The notes beneath the pieces are model-generated. The model did no database searches. It worked only from the letters and a program-made list of their open reading frames with translations, and was not told where the DNA came from. The position numbers and the translations under genes were made by a program. Shown piece after piece: positions 8,949 through 15,737 of a stretch of 40,115 nucleotides of DNA. Origin of the DNA: an uncultured Alphaproteobacteria bacterium (lineage in GTDB: Bacteria; Pseudomonadota; Alphaproteobacteria; RF32; CAG-239); NCBI GenBank assembly GCA_944393225.1, contig CALXZK010000014.1:1-40115 (forward strand). Reading direction: 5' to 3'. Within the stretch, counting starts at the first letter, position 1. Each line of letters begins with the position of its first letter.

Positions 8949-10223
8949 ATGAGAAGAGTTGTTGTTACCGGTTTGGGAATCGTTTCTCCTTTCGGAAGAG
9001 GCGTTGATCATAACTGGAAATCTATTTTGGAAGGTAAATCAGGTATTCGTAAAATCGAAGGAATTGATTTGAAAGATATTCCTGTACAAATCGCCGGTCA
9101 GGTTCCGACAGGCAAAGGTGAACACGAATTTGATCCTGATACCGTTATGCCCCCCAAAGATCAGAAGAAAAATGACAGATTTATTCTCTACGGAATGGCT
9201 GCCGGCGGCGATGCTATTGAAGATGCCGGTTGGAATCCGGAAACTGCTACCGAAGAAGAAAAATATCGTTTCGGCGTTATGATGGGTTCCGGAATCGGCG
9301 GTCTTGATGTTATTTATGAAAACTCCGTTTCTTTCCATGAAAACGGCATGAAAAGAATCTCTCCGTTCTTTATTCCCTCTTGTTTGATCAATTTGGTTTC
9401 CGGTAATTTGTCAATTAAATATCAACTCAAAGGTCCGAACCATGCTTGCGTTACTGCTTGCTCTACCGGTACTCACGCTATTGGCGATGCGGCAAACATC
9501 ATTGCCAGAGGTGATGCCGATATGATGCTTGCCGGCGGTGCCGAATCGGCTGTTAACGTATTGGGTCTTTCCGGTTTTGCCAGAATGAAAGCTGTTACAT
9601 CTTCTTTCAATGATGCTCCGGAAAAAGCTTCTCGTCCTTGGGATCAAGATCGTAGTGGTTTTGTTATGGGTGAAGGTTCCGGTGCTGTTGTTTTGGAAGA
9701 ATTGGAACACGCTAAAGCCCGCGGTGCAAAAATTTATGCCGAAGTTGTCGGCTATGGTATGAGCGGTGATGCTTACCATATTACGGCTCCTTCAGGGGAT
9801 GGTGCTTATCGTGCTATGAAAATGGCTGCCGATCATGCTAAAGAACATGGTATCGAGCTCAAAGATATTAACTATATTAATGCTCACGGTACTTCTACTC
9901 CGGCCGGTGACGTTGGTGAAGCTATGGCTGTTAAACGCTTGTTCGGTGACAATATGAAATATGTTTCTATGTCTTCAACAAAATCAGCTATCGGTCACTT
10001 GCTGGGTGCTGCCGGTGCCGTTGAAGCTGTATTTACCATTAAAGCTTTGCAAGACCAAATTTGCCCGCCGACTTTGAACTTGGATAATCCGGCTGAGGAA
10101 GTTAAAGACATGGATTTGGTTCCTCACAAGGCTAAAAAGAAAGAGATTAAAGCCGCAATGTCCAACTCTTTTGGTTTTGGCGGTACAAACTCTTCTTTGG
10201 TTTTGAAGAGATATGAAGATTAG
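8949..10223 (+). CDS. fabF: beta-ketoacyl-ACP synthase II FabF
   Basis: Condenses malonyl-ACP with acyl-ACP in fatty acid elongation. The 424-residue product has the thiolase fold with catalytic Cys171 (TACSTGT), His313 (NAHGTSTPAGD) and His350 (IGHLLGAAGAVEA), the Cys-His-His triad of the KAS I/II class. A GAGG site precedes the ATG. The acpP-fabF order is conserved in many bacteria. A strong terminator follows. Confidence 0.97.
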   Translation: MRRVVVTGLGIVSPFGRGVDHNWKSILEGKSGIRKIEGIDLKDIPVQIAGQVPTGKGEHEFDPDTVMPPKDQKKNDRFILYGMAAGGDAIEDAGWNPETATEEEKYRFGVMMGSGIGGLDVIYENSVSFHENGMKRISPFFIPSCLINLVSGNLSIKYQLKGPNHACVTACSTGTHAIGDAANIIARGDADMMLAGGAESAVNVLGLSGFARMKAVTSSFNDAPEKASRPWDQDRSGFVMGEGSGAVVLEELEHAKARGAKIYAEVVGYGMSGDAYHITAPSGDGAYRAMKMAADHAKEHGIELKDINYINAHGTSTPAGDVGEAMAVKRLFGDNMKYVSMSSTKSAIGHLLGAAGAVEAVFTIKALQDQICPPTLNLDNPAEEVKDMDLVPHKAKKKEIKAAMSNSFGFGGTNSSLVLKRYED

Positions 10224-10240
10224 TTCTTTTTGAACTATTT

Positions 10241-10281
10241 AAGAAAAGCGCTGTTTATAACAAACAGCGCTTTTCTTATCT
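10241..10281 (+). terminator. intrinsic terminator after fabF
   Basis: AAGAAAAGCGCTGTTT (10241-10256) pairs with AAACAGCGCTTTTCTT (10262-10277), a 16-bp stem whose 3' side carries the T run. It is nearly symmetric and could act in both directions. Confidence 0.85.
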
Positions 10282-10357
10282 TTGGATATATTTTTTGTTT
10301 ATTGACTCTCTTTCCTCTTGAGGGTAGCTTTATCTTTAAGATTTATGGAGATATTTT

Positions 10358-11311
10358 ATGAAGAAATTTTTGGGAATCTGTACCGTTGTCGGTATTTTGA
10401 TTTTATTGCAAATTTATTTCTGGTGCGTACAAGCCGGACCCCTTACTCAAACGGCTTTTATCCGTGTGGAAAAAGGAACTTCTCTTAATATGATGGCCGA
10501 TGGTTTGAAACGTGAGGGTATTATTTCTCATCCTTTTGTTTTCAAAGTTATTGCGCGTTTTTCCGGTCTTTCTCAAAAACTTCGTGCCGGAGAATATAAA
10601 TTTGAGCCTGAAATTTCTTTATGGAACGTGATGCAAAAAATTGCTAAAGGCGATGTTTTTTATCGCAAAATTACACTTGCTGAAGGCTTAACAAATGCGG
10701 AGATTGTACAGCTCTTGAATGATAATCCGTATTTGAACGGTGAGGCTGTGTTGAATGATGTTCAGGGTTCAATTTTGCCTGAAACTTATACTTTTCCCTT
10801 TGGAACCGATCGTCAAAAAATTATTCGAGAAGCTCAAGCCGATATGCAAAAAACGCTTGATGAGGCTTGGAATGTTCGTGATTTGACCTTGCCGATTAAA
10901 AATAAACAAGAGCTGCTTATTCTCGCATCTATTATTGAAAAAGAGACAGGTGTGCCTGAGGAAAGACCTCTTGTCGCCTCTGTCTTTGTTAATCGTCTCA
11001 AAAAAGGTATGAAACTGCAAACAGATCCGACGGTTATTTTTGCTTTAACACAAGGAAAATCTGACCTAGGCAGAACACTTAAACGTAAAGATTTGCAAGT
11101 TGATAGTCCTTATAATACCTATAAATATTACGGACTTCCGCCGGAGCCGATTTGTAACCCCGGAAAAGATGCTATCTTTGCTGCAGCGCAACCGGCAGAA
11201 ACAGATTATCTCTTTTTTGTGGCAACCGGAGATGGGGGACATAATTTTTCAAAAAGTCTTTCCGAGCACAATAAAAACGTGAAAAGCTGGGTTAAAAAAA
11301 TTTCAAAATAA
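10358..11311 (+). CDS. mltG: endolytic murein transglycosylase MltG
   Basis: Cleaves nascent glycan strands and so sets their length. The 317-residue product has one N-terminal membrane helix (about residues 4-24) and a periplasmic YceG domain, with SILPETYTFP at 138-147, the catalytic glutamate Glu194 in ILASIIEKETGVPEERP, and the terminal LPPEPICNPG motif. GGAG precedes the ATG. The acpP-fabF-mltG order supports the assignment. The terminator that follows is related in sequence to those of the cassette array downstream. Confidence 0.95.
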   Translation: MKKFLGICTVVGILILLQIYFWCVQAGPLTQTAFIRVEKGTSLNMMADGLKREGIISHPFVFKVIARFSGLSQKLRAGEYKFEPEISLWNVMQKIAKGDVFYRKITLAEGLTNAEIVQLLNDNPYLNGEAVLNDVQGSILPETYTFPFGTDRQKIIREAQADMQKTLDEAWNVRDLTLPIKNKQELLILASIIEKETGVPEERPLVASVFVNRLKKGMKLQTDPTVIFALTQGKSDLGRTLKRKDLQVDSPYNTYKYYGLPPEPICNPGKDAIFAAAQPAETDYLFFVATGDGGHNFSKSLSEHNKNVKSWVKKISK

Positions 11312-11318
11312 ATTTATG

Positions 11319-11357
11319 AAAAAAGTGCATCCTTTGATAAAAAGAATGCACTTTTTT
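11319..11357 (+). terminator. intrinsic terminator after mltG, first of the related set
   Basis: AAAAAAGTGCAT pairs with ATGCACTTTTTT (11346-11357). The loop contains CCTTTGATAAAAAGA. The downstream TTTTTTATTTAC is shared with the terminators at 11706 and 12480. Confidence 0.85.
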
Positions 11358-11444
11358 ATTTACTTTATCTTTGCTTGATATTAATAATATCCCTAATTTT
11401 TTATTACTATATTTTATTTTTGGTTTTTAATTAAAAAAATTTTT

Positions 11445-11693
11445 ATGGAAAGACAACAGATTTTTAATTGCGTGAAGGAAAAACTTCAAGAATGGGGGTT
11501 CTCTGAAAATGAAATTATCGAAAGTGCTCATCTGCGGAATGATTTGCACTTAGATAGTTTGGATCAGATTGATCTTTTGATGCAGTGTGAAAAGGTTTGC
11601 GGAGGAAGAGTTACTGATGAAGTTTCTGAAAAATGTGTAACTATCGGAGACGTTGTGACTGCGCTTTATGATGCTTCTGCTCAGCAAGCTTGA
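11445..11693 (+). CDS. acyl-carrier-protein-like protein, cassette copy A
   Basis: 82 residues with the layout of an acyl carrier protein: an N-terminal helix, then DLHLDSLDQIDLLMQCE with Ser38 in the 4'-phosphopantetheine site (LDSLD), then a helix ending TIGDVVTALYD. It is more divergent and less acidic than AcpP and carries cysteines at residue 9 and after the attachment helix. The leader has no Shine-Dalgarno sequence. Cassettes B and C follow with the same design. It may serve a dedicated lipid or wall modification rather than bulk fatty acid synthesis; that is inference from divergence and location near fabF and mltG. Confidence 0.85.
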   Translation: MERQQIFNCVKEKLQEWGFSENEIIESAHLRNDLHLDSLDQIDLLMQCEKVCGGRVTDEVSEKCVTIGDVVTALYDASAQQA

Positions 11694-11705
11694 TGAAAAT
11701 TGAAC

Positions 11706-11743
11706 AAAAAGTGTATTCCTTATTTGGGAATGCACATTTTTTA
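11706..11743 (+). terminator. intrinsic terminator of cassette A
   Basis: GTGTATTCC (11711-11719) pairs with GGAATGCAC with one G-T pair, followed by ATTTTTTATTTAC. The stem sequence is almost the same as the terminator of cassette C. Confidence 0.85.
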
Positions 11744-11826
11744 TTTACAGCTGTTTAATTTAAGTTTAATAATACTCGTACTTTGTAATTATTATATTTT
11801 TTTATGTTTAATTAAAAATAAGTTTC

Positions 11827-12093
11827 ATGGAAAAGAACGAAATTTTTCAGCAGCTAAAAGAATTAGCTTCAGATTTTGGTATTGATACGTCTGAAATTTC
11901 TGAAACATCTTCATTGCATTCAGATTTGAAAATGGACAGCTTGGCTTCAGCCGGCTTCTTAATGGAATGTGAAAGTTATTTTAATATTTTTATTCCGTTG
12001 GGTATGATTGAAAATATTTCAACGGTTGGGGATTTGATTGCTGCCATACATCATGAAGTTGGTAAAACGGCGGTTGTTGAAAAAGTGATTTAA
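11827..12093 (+). CDS. acyl-carrier-protein-like protein, cassette copy B
   Basis: 88 residues. The carrier-protein fold is suggested by SDLKMDSLASAGFLMECE with Ser38 in an intact DSL attachment site and by the closing helix TVGDLIAAIHHE. The residue after DSL is Ala rather than the usual acidic residue. The start ATGGAAAAG follows an AT-rich leader that has no recognisable ribosome binding site and is homologous to the leader of the last cassette. A tail of about 12 residues extends past the normal carrier length. Confidence 0.82.
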   Translation: MEKNEIFQQLKELASDFGIDTSEISETSSLHSDLKMDSLASAGFLMECESYFNIFIPLGMIENISTVGDLIAAIHHEVGKTAVVEKVI

Positions 12094-12149
12094 ATTGTAT
12101 TTTGGTGTTTTGTTTACGGCAGAATGGCTTAATGCAAGTAATGGAAAAA

Positions 12150-12186
12150 AACAGTGTTATCAATTTTTGATGCACTGTTTTATTTG
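12150..12186 (+). terminator. intrinsic terminator of cassette B
   Basis: AACAGTG(TT)ATCA pairs with TGAT(GC)ACTGTT around the loop ATTTT, followed by TTATTTG. It is weaker and less like the other two cassette terminators. Confidence 0.65.
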
Positions 12187-12235
12187 TGCTTTTTTAGAAT
12201 GAATTTTAATTTTTATTTTTGTGTGAATATTTATT

Positions 12236-12472
12236 ATGGAAAGAGAAGTTGTTTTTGAATTTATAAAAAACAAACTATATGAGCAAGGCGCTATTCAAGG
12301 TGAGATAAATGATGAGACCCCATTAAAACTGCGTGCTTTAATGCGGATTAAAATGTTTATTTGTTGCGAAAAAAAATTTGGTGTTGAAATTTCTCTTGAA
12401 GAAGAGGAAAAGCTCAAAACCATCGGTGATGTTGTAGATTTTTTTTATAAAGAACAAAAACTAAGAAAATGA
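12236..12472 (+). CDS. degenerate carrier-like protein lacking the attachment serine, cassette copy C
   Basis: 78 residues. It aligns with copy A over MER..(I/F).F and over the end (CEK..G...(S)..E..TIGDVV..(L/F)Y). At the attachment site, copy A reads DSLDQIDLLMQCEK and this copy reads RALMRIKMFICCEK, so the essential serine is Ala34 and the preceding Asp is Arg. Four residues before the site are also missing. It cannot carry a phosphopantetheine arm at the usual place. The frame is intact and both leader and terminator are kept, so it may be a binding-only or regulatory carrier mimic, or an early pseudogene. Confidence 0.75.
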   Translation: MEREVVFEFIKNKLYEQGAIQGEINDETPLKLRALMRIKMFICCEKKFGVEISLEEEEKLKTIGDVVDFFYKEQKLRK

Positions 12473-12479
12473 TTTGAGA

Positions 12480-12512
12480 GTGTATTCCTTGCTATGGGAA
12501 TACACTTTTTTA
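12480..12512 (+). terminator. intrinsic terminator of cassette C
   Basis: GTGTATTCC (12480-12488) and GGAATACAC (12497-12505) form a perfect 9-bp stem, followed by TTTTTTATTTAC as in cassette A. Confidence 0.87.
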
Positions 12513-12595
12513 TTTACATGCAATTAAATTGAGTTTAATAATATTCATACTTTTTTATTACTATAGTTATTTATGTTTAATCTAAAAAAAGTTTT

Positions 12596-12679
12596 ATGGA
12601 AAAGAGAATTAAAATTGCGACGGGGATAGAAGTACCTATCATTTTATTGGTTGTATTAATTTTACTTTGTTGTTCTTAA
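12596..12679 (+). CDS. 27-residue membrane microprotein behind the fourth cassette leader
   Basis: Reading from the conserved ATGGAAAAG gives 27 residues: a basic start (MEKRIKIA), a short TGIEVP turn, then a hydrophobic helix of leucine, valine and isoleucine ending CCS and a TAA stop. The leader is homologous to that of cassette B, which supports translation from this ATG. No carrier-protein sequence follows. It could be a real small membrane protein, or what remains after the carrier gene was lost from the fourth cassette. Confidence 0.5.
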   Translation: MEKRIKIATGIEVPIILLVVLILLCCS

Positions 12680-12690
12680 AACTAAGCTTT

Positions 12691-12888
12691 ATGAGATTCT
12701 GGAATTGGTTAATTGCAAGGCTTGCTTTTGTTGTTGCAAGTTTTGAATTTGGCGCGGAAAGAATACTTTTTACTCCGCCTCGGTTTGCCAAAAAAAGAGA
12801 GTTTGTTGATGCTCGAGTAAGGTTGAAAAATACTAAATTCAGAGCTAAGGCAAAAAACATTAATCGACGCGGTATCAGAGGTAAATGA
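12691..12888 (+). CDS. small basic protein, function unknown
   Basis: 65 residues from the ATG at 12691 (the frame opens at 12667). The N-terminal third (MRFWNWLIARLAFVVASF) is an amphipathic or membrane-seeking helix; the rest is rich in Lys and Arg (KKREF, RVRLKN, RAKAKNINRRGIRGK). There is no Shine-Dalgarno site. It lies 11 bases after the microprotein and ends before a strong terminator, so it may be the second gene of that cassette. The antisense strand is also open here, so coding status is uncertain. Confidence 0.45.
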   Translation: MRFWNWLIARLAFVVASFEFGAERILFTPPRFAKKREFVDARVRLKNTKFRAKAKNINRRGIRGK

Positions 12889-12906
12889 TGCTTGTTGATT
12901 ACTTCT

Positions 12907-12944
12907 AAAAAAGCTGTTTTCATAAAAAGAAAACGGCTTTTTTT
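12907..12944. terminator. bidirectional intrinsic terminator
   Basis: AAAAAAGCTGTTTT and AAAACGGCTTTTTT form a stem with one G-T pair, with A and T runs on both sides. It serves the plus-strand small genes and the converging minus-strand YbjN-family gene. Confidence 0.8.
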
Positions 12945-12950
12945 GTTGTT

Positions 12951-13451
12951 TTAAGCTTGTCCTAAGGTTTCCATCAGCATGGGGTAAAGAGCTTGTTTGG
13001 GATCCATGCCTTTGGTTAAAACAACTTTGAATACGGGGTACATACGTTCGCATTCGCGAATGGCAATATCAATCACTTGTGAAATTTTGCCGTTTAAAAT
13101 TTGTTCGTCTTCATCATTGAGCAAGATAGAATGTTTGAAAACAGGCATGTTTTGTTCGGTCCAATAAGAAAAATGACCAAGCCACAAATCTTCGTTAACT
13201 AAAGCCAAAAGTTCAAAAATTTTGCTTCTGTCTTCAATGGTGCTTTTGATGTCCATGAGGCAGGAAAGATGCAAACAACGCATATTTTCCTCCCAAGAGA
13301 AAAACAACAACATGTTGTTCCATTTACCTTGGACTTCAACCACCACCTCGTTGTTGGCGCGGCGTTCAAACTCGAATGATTTTGAGGAGAAGATATTCTC
13401 AACCAAATCTATGGGATTGTATTCAAAGGCAATTTTCTGCGCCAAAAGCAT
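12951..13451 (-). CDS. YbjN / type III secretion chaperone-like domain protein
   Basis: 166 residues. The pattern NPIDLVENIF, FERRANNEVVVEVQGKW, LALVNEDLWLGHF and ECERMYPVF is that of the alphaproteobacterial YbjN-domain family, a soluble protein with the fold of type III secretion chaperones. Its function is not established. I take the start at 13451 because CGGAGA is just upstream; the frame runs 10 codons further to 13481 without such a site. It converges on the small-gene array and shares the bidirectional terminator. Confidence 0.85.
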   Translation of the reverse strand: MLLAQKIAFEYNPIDLVENIFSSKSFEFERRANNEVVVEVQGKWNNMLLFFSWEENMRCLHLSCLMDIKSTIEDRSKIFELLALVNEDLWLGHFSYWTEQNMPVFKHSILLNDEDEQILNGKISQVIDIAIRECERMYPVFKVVLTKGMDPKQALYPMLMETLGQA

Positions 13452-13518
13452 GTTCTTCTCCGTTAAAAAAATTTTGACCACGACGTTGTTTTTTTATATC
13501 TGGATACAGATTGCATTG

Positions 13519-13548
13519 CCGAGTCGCGAAATACAAGTCCCGAGTCGC
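13519..13548. promoter_or_regulatory. paired CCGAGTCGC repeats, each with a GANTC site
   Basis: The 9-base sequence CCGAGTCGC occurs at 13519-13527 and 13540-13548, exactly 21 bases (two helical turns) apart, in the AT-rich gap between the divergent YbjN and lgt genes. Each holds GAGTC, a GANTC target of the alphaproteobacterial CcrM methyltransferase. The arrangement looks like an operator pair. The rest of the gap (13549-13712) is AT-rich with no other feature that I can support. Confidence 0.45.
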
Positions 13549-13712
13549 AGTTTTCCACTTAAATTGTTTTTAATAAAAAAAATAAAAAATATTTTGCTTT
13601 TAAATCAACTGATTACACATATTGCACAGATAATAAAAATTTTTTCATGTGGATATATTTTTTTTTGTTAATATAATCTTAGCAATTTTGAAAATCAGAA
13701 AAGGGTTAAAAA

Positions 13713-14513
13713 ATGAACGGGCTTGATTTTCCTCAGATTTCGCCGATTATCTTTTCAATCGGACCTTTGGATATTCGTTGGTACTCCATGGCTTATCTCG
13801 TCGGTATTCTTATCGGCTGGTGGCTGATTAATCGTAATGTTAAAAAATATGACCTCAATTTGAGCAAAGAAAATATTGAGGATTTTGTTTTTTATCTTAC
13901 CTTGGGTATTGTTATCGGCGGACGTTTGGGCTATGTCCTCTTTTATGGTGGAACAGCTTTTTGGATGAACCCGTTGCAGGTCTTTGAAGTTTGGAAAGGC
14001 GGAATGTCTTTTCATGGCGGCGCTTTGGGTGTGATTGCGGCAACTTATCTCTTTGCACGCAAAATTAATCATAAATTTTTGGCTTTAACCGATTTGGTGG
14101 TTCTTTATGCGCCTATCGGTATCTTTTTCGGTCGCTTGGCTAATTTTATAAATGATGAATTGTGGGGCAGAGTTACCGATGTACCTTGGGCAATTAAATT
14201 TCCGCACGGCGGATATTTACCGCGCCATCCGTCGCAGCTTTATGAGGCCTTTTTTGAAGGAATTGTCATGTTTGTTGTGCTTAATTCTTTGTGGCGTTCA
14301 GCTTGGGTCAGAGCGCATCAAGGCGTGGTATCTTCTTTGTTTGTGATTTTGTATGGTATTTTCCGTATTTCCATGGAACAGTTCAGAGAGCCGGATATTC
14401 AGATGGGCTATTTCTTTACCTATTTTACCATGGGACAAATTCTTTCCGTGCCACTGATTTTGCTCGGTGCCGTCGTTTTATACTTTGTCAGCCGTAAAAA
14501 AGCCGCAATTTAA
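13713..14513 (+). CDS. lgt: prolipoprotein diacylglyceryl transferase Lgt
   Basis: Transfers diacylglycerol to the lipobox cysteine, the first step of lipoprotein maturation. The 266-residue multi-pass product has the family motifs IRWYSMAY, GGRLGYVLFY, MSFHGGALG and the Lgt signature GRLANFINDELWGR, then PRHPSQLYEA. AAGGG lies upstream of the ATG. The window encodes several lipoproteins that would need it. Its stop overlaps the convergent GGDEF-protein gene by a few bases, with no terminator between them. Confidence 0.96.
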   Translation: MNGLDFPQISPIIFSIGPLDIRWYSMAYLVGILIGWWLINRNVKKYDLNLSKENIEDFVFYLTLGIVIGGRLGYVLFYGGTAFWMNPLQVFEVWKGGMSFHGGALGVIAATYLFARKINHKFLALTDLVVLYAPIGIFFGRLANFINDELWGRVTDVPWAIKFPHGGYLPRHPSQLYEAFFEGIVMFVVLNSLWRSAWVRAHQGVVSSLFVILYGIFRISMEQFREPDIQMGYFFTYFTMGQILSVPLILLGAVVLYFVSRKKAAI

Positions 14514-15685
14514 GCTTTGGTTGAAACGTTGTGACTAAACTCGTTAGCTTTTTGCAGCGTTTTGCGAATGCGGTATAAAACTTCAATTGAGTTGGCATCA
14601 CTGCGTTTCTTTTCCGAAACACAAGTTGACACGGTTAATTTTATGCTTTTTTTGCGGTTGTTTAAAACAAACTCAGCCGAAGCTATTGAGCGGCGGATTT
14701 GCTCTAAATGTTCGCCGCTTTCATTTTTATTTTCGTTTTTGAAAATGAGAATAAATTCATCGGCACTATAGCGATATAAGTTTTCTTCACCGAATTCTTC
14801 GATGATTTTTCCGGCAATCATACGAACCAGTATATCACGGTCTTTTCTGCCGAACATATTTTTCATTCCATCATAATTATCAATACTGACAACCCCGATG
14901 CTGTATTTGAGTGGAAATGAGTTGGATTGAATCATATATGATTTGCGGCTGGGCAAGCTTGTGAGTGCGTCTTTAAATGTGTTGTAGTAAATGCTATGAA
15001 TGATGGCTAACATCAAGGTTAATGCAGCTGAGCAGAAGAAAATGGTTAATGCCGTCGGATTATCTGAATAGATGAAACCAAACATAAGGTTTAATGAACA
15101 AAAGAACAATGCATAGTTCATAATAAAACCATCTTTGGAGGCTTTCATAAAAAAGGTGGTTAAGGTGATGAGAAATACAATCAAACCCAATATGCTCAAA
15201 TTGCCCAAATGTCCGTCGAATAATGTCAGATTAAGGCAAAAATCATAACTTCCAAACATTTCGCCGATGGAAAATTGTAAAAATATGGCCAGCAATAAAT
15301 AAACATTAGTGCGGCAGAGTAGGCGATTGTCGGGAATGAAATAAAAAGCAAATAAATTCAGCGGTAAGAAAAAACATAAACTGATGTAGTAAGATGTGGT
15401 GGCATAATCTTGATTATATTTGTTTTTGAGAATGTTAATTAAAACATAGCTTATCGCCATCATCAAAATATAAAAAACCGGTTTGCGCTGATTGAAGTAG
15501 AGCAATATCATAAAACTGATGAAGCTGATGATATAAAACGCGCAGTGAAGCGTGGTTAACGAGGCAACGGATATTTCATGCAAGGCGTAAAAAGAAATTA
15601 AGGAGAGGGCGAACAATGACGCCGGCATGAATGCATTTTTAAGAAGTGGAAAAAATTGTTCAATATAGGCGTTGATTTTGTTCAC
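14510..15685 (-). CDS. multi-pass membrane protein with degenerate GGDEF domain
   Basis: Residues 1-232 contain about seven to eight hydrophobic helices. A GGDEF-type domain follows: DALTSLPSRK at 239-248, the metal-binding region VVSIDNYDGMKNMFG at 266-279 (Asp269), and RYSADEF at 305-311 in place of RYGGDEF. The second glycine of the signature is Ala, so diguanylate cyclase activity is doubtful, and no inhibitory-site RxxD is evident before it. It is more likely a sensor or c-di-GMP/GTP-binding protein. It starts with GTG after GGAGAG, 52 bases downstream of queA and on the same strand. Confidence 0.87.
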   Translation of the reverse strand: MNKINAYIEQFFPLLKNAFMPASLFALSLISFYALHEISVASLTTLHCAFYIISFISFMILLYFNQRKPVFYILMMAISYVLINILKNKYNQDYATTSYYISLCFFLPLNLFAFYFIPDNRLLCRTNVYLLLAIFLQFSIGEMFGSYDFCLNLTLFDGHLGNLSILGLIVFLITLTTFFMKASKDGFIMNYALFFCSLNLMFGFIYSDNPTALTIFFCSAALTLMLAIIHSIYYNTFKDALTSLPSRKSYMIQSNSFPLKYSIGVVSIDNYDGMKNMFGRKDRDILVRMIAGKIIEEFGEENLYRYSADEFILIFKNENKNESGEHLEQIRRSIASAEFVLNNRKKSIKLTVSTCVSEKKRSDANSIEVLYRIRKTLQKANEFSHNVSTKA

Positions 15686-15737
15686 GGTTCTCTCCTTATG
15701 TTATTTTGAGAATACTCCTATTTTAGGTTCAATGCGT

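Larger units (their letters stand above)
11346..12598 (+). repeat. tandem cassette array: terminator end, AT-rich leader, ATGGAA start, small gene
   Basis: Four successive leaders (before 11445, 11827, 12236 and 12596) are AT-rich, lack a GGAG-type site and end at ATGGAA. The leaders before 11827 and 12596 are clearly homologous: both contain TTTAATAATA, a T-rich stretch, TTTATGTTTAAT, an A-rich stretch and AGTTT just before ATGGAAAAG. Terminators after mltG, after the first and after the third carrier gene are followed by TTTTTTATTTAC. The unit of duplication therefore includes terminator, leader and gene, not just coding sequence. Confidence 0.75.

Noticed and set aside
9411..9779. 122-codon minus-strand frame inside fabF
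   Set aside because: Antisense shadow produced by codon bias of fabF.
12709..13053. 114-codon minus-strand frame opposite the small basic ORF
   Set aside because: It crosses the bidirectional terminator and overlaps the YbjN gene in the wrong frame; the plus-strand small ORF is somewhat better placed, though also uncertain.
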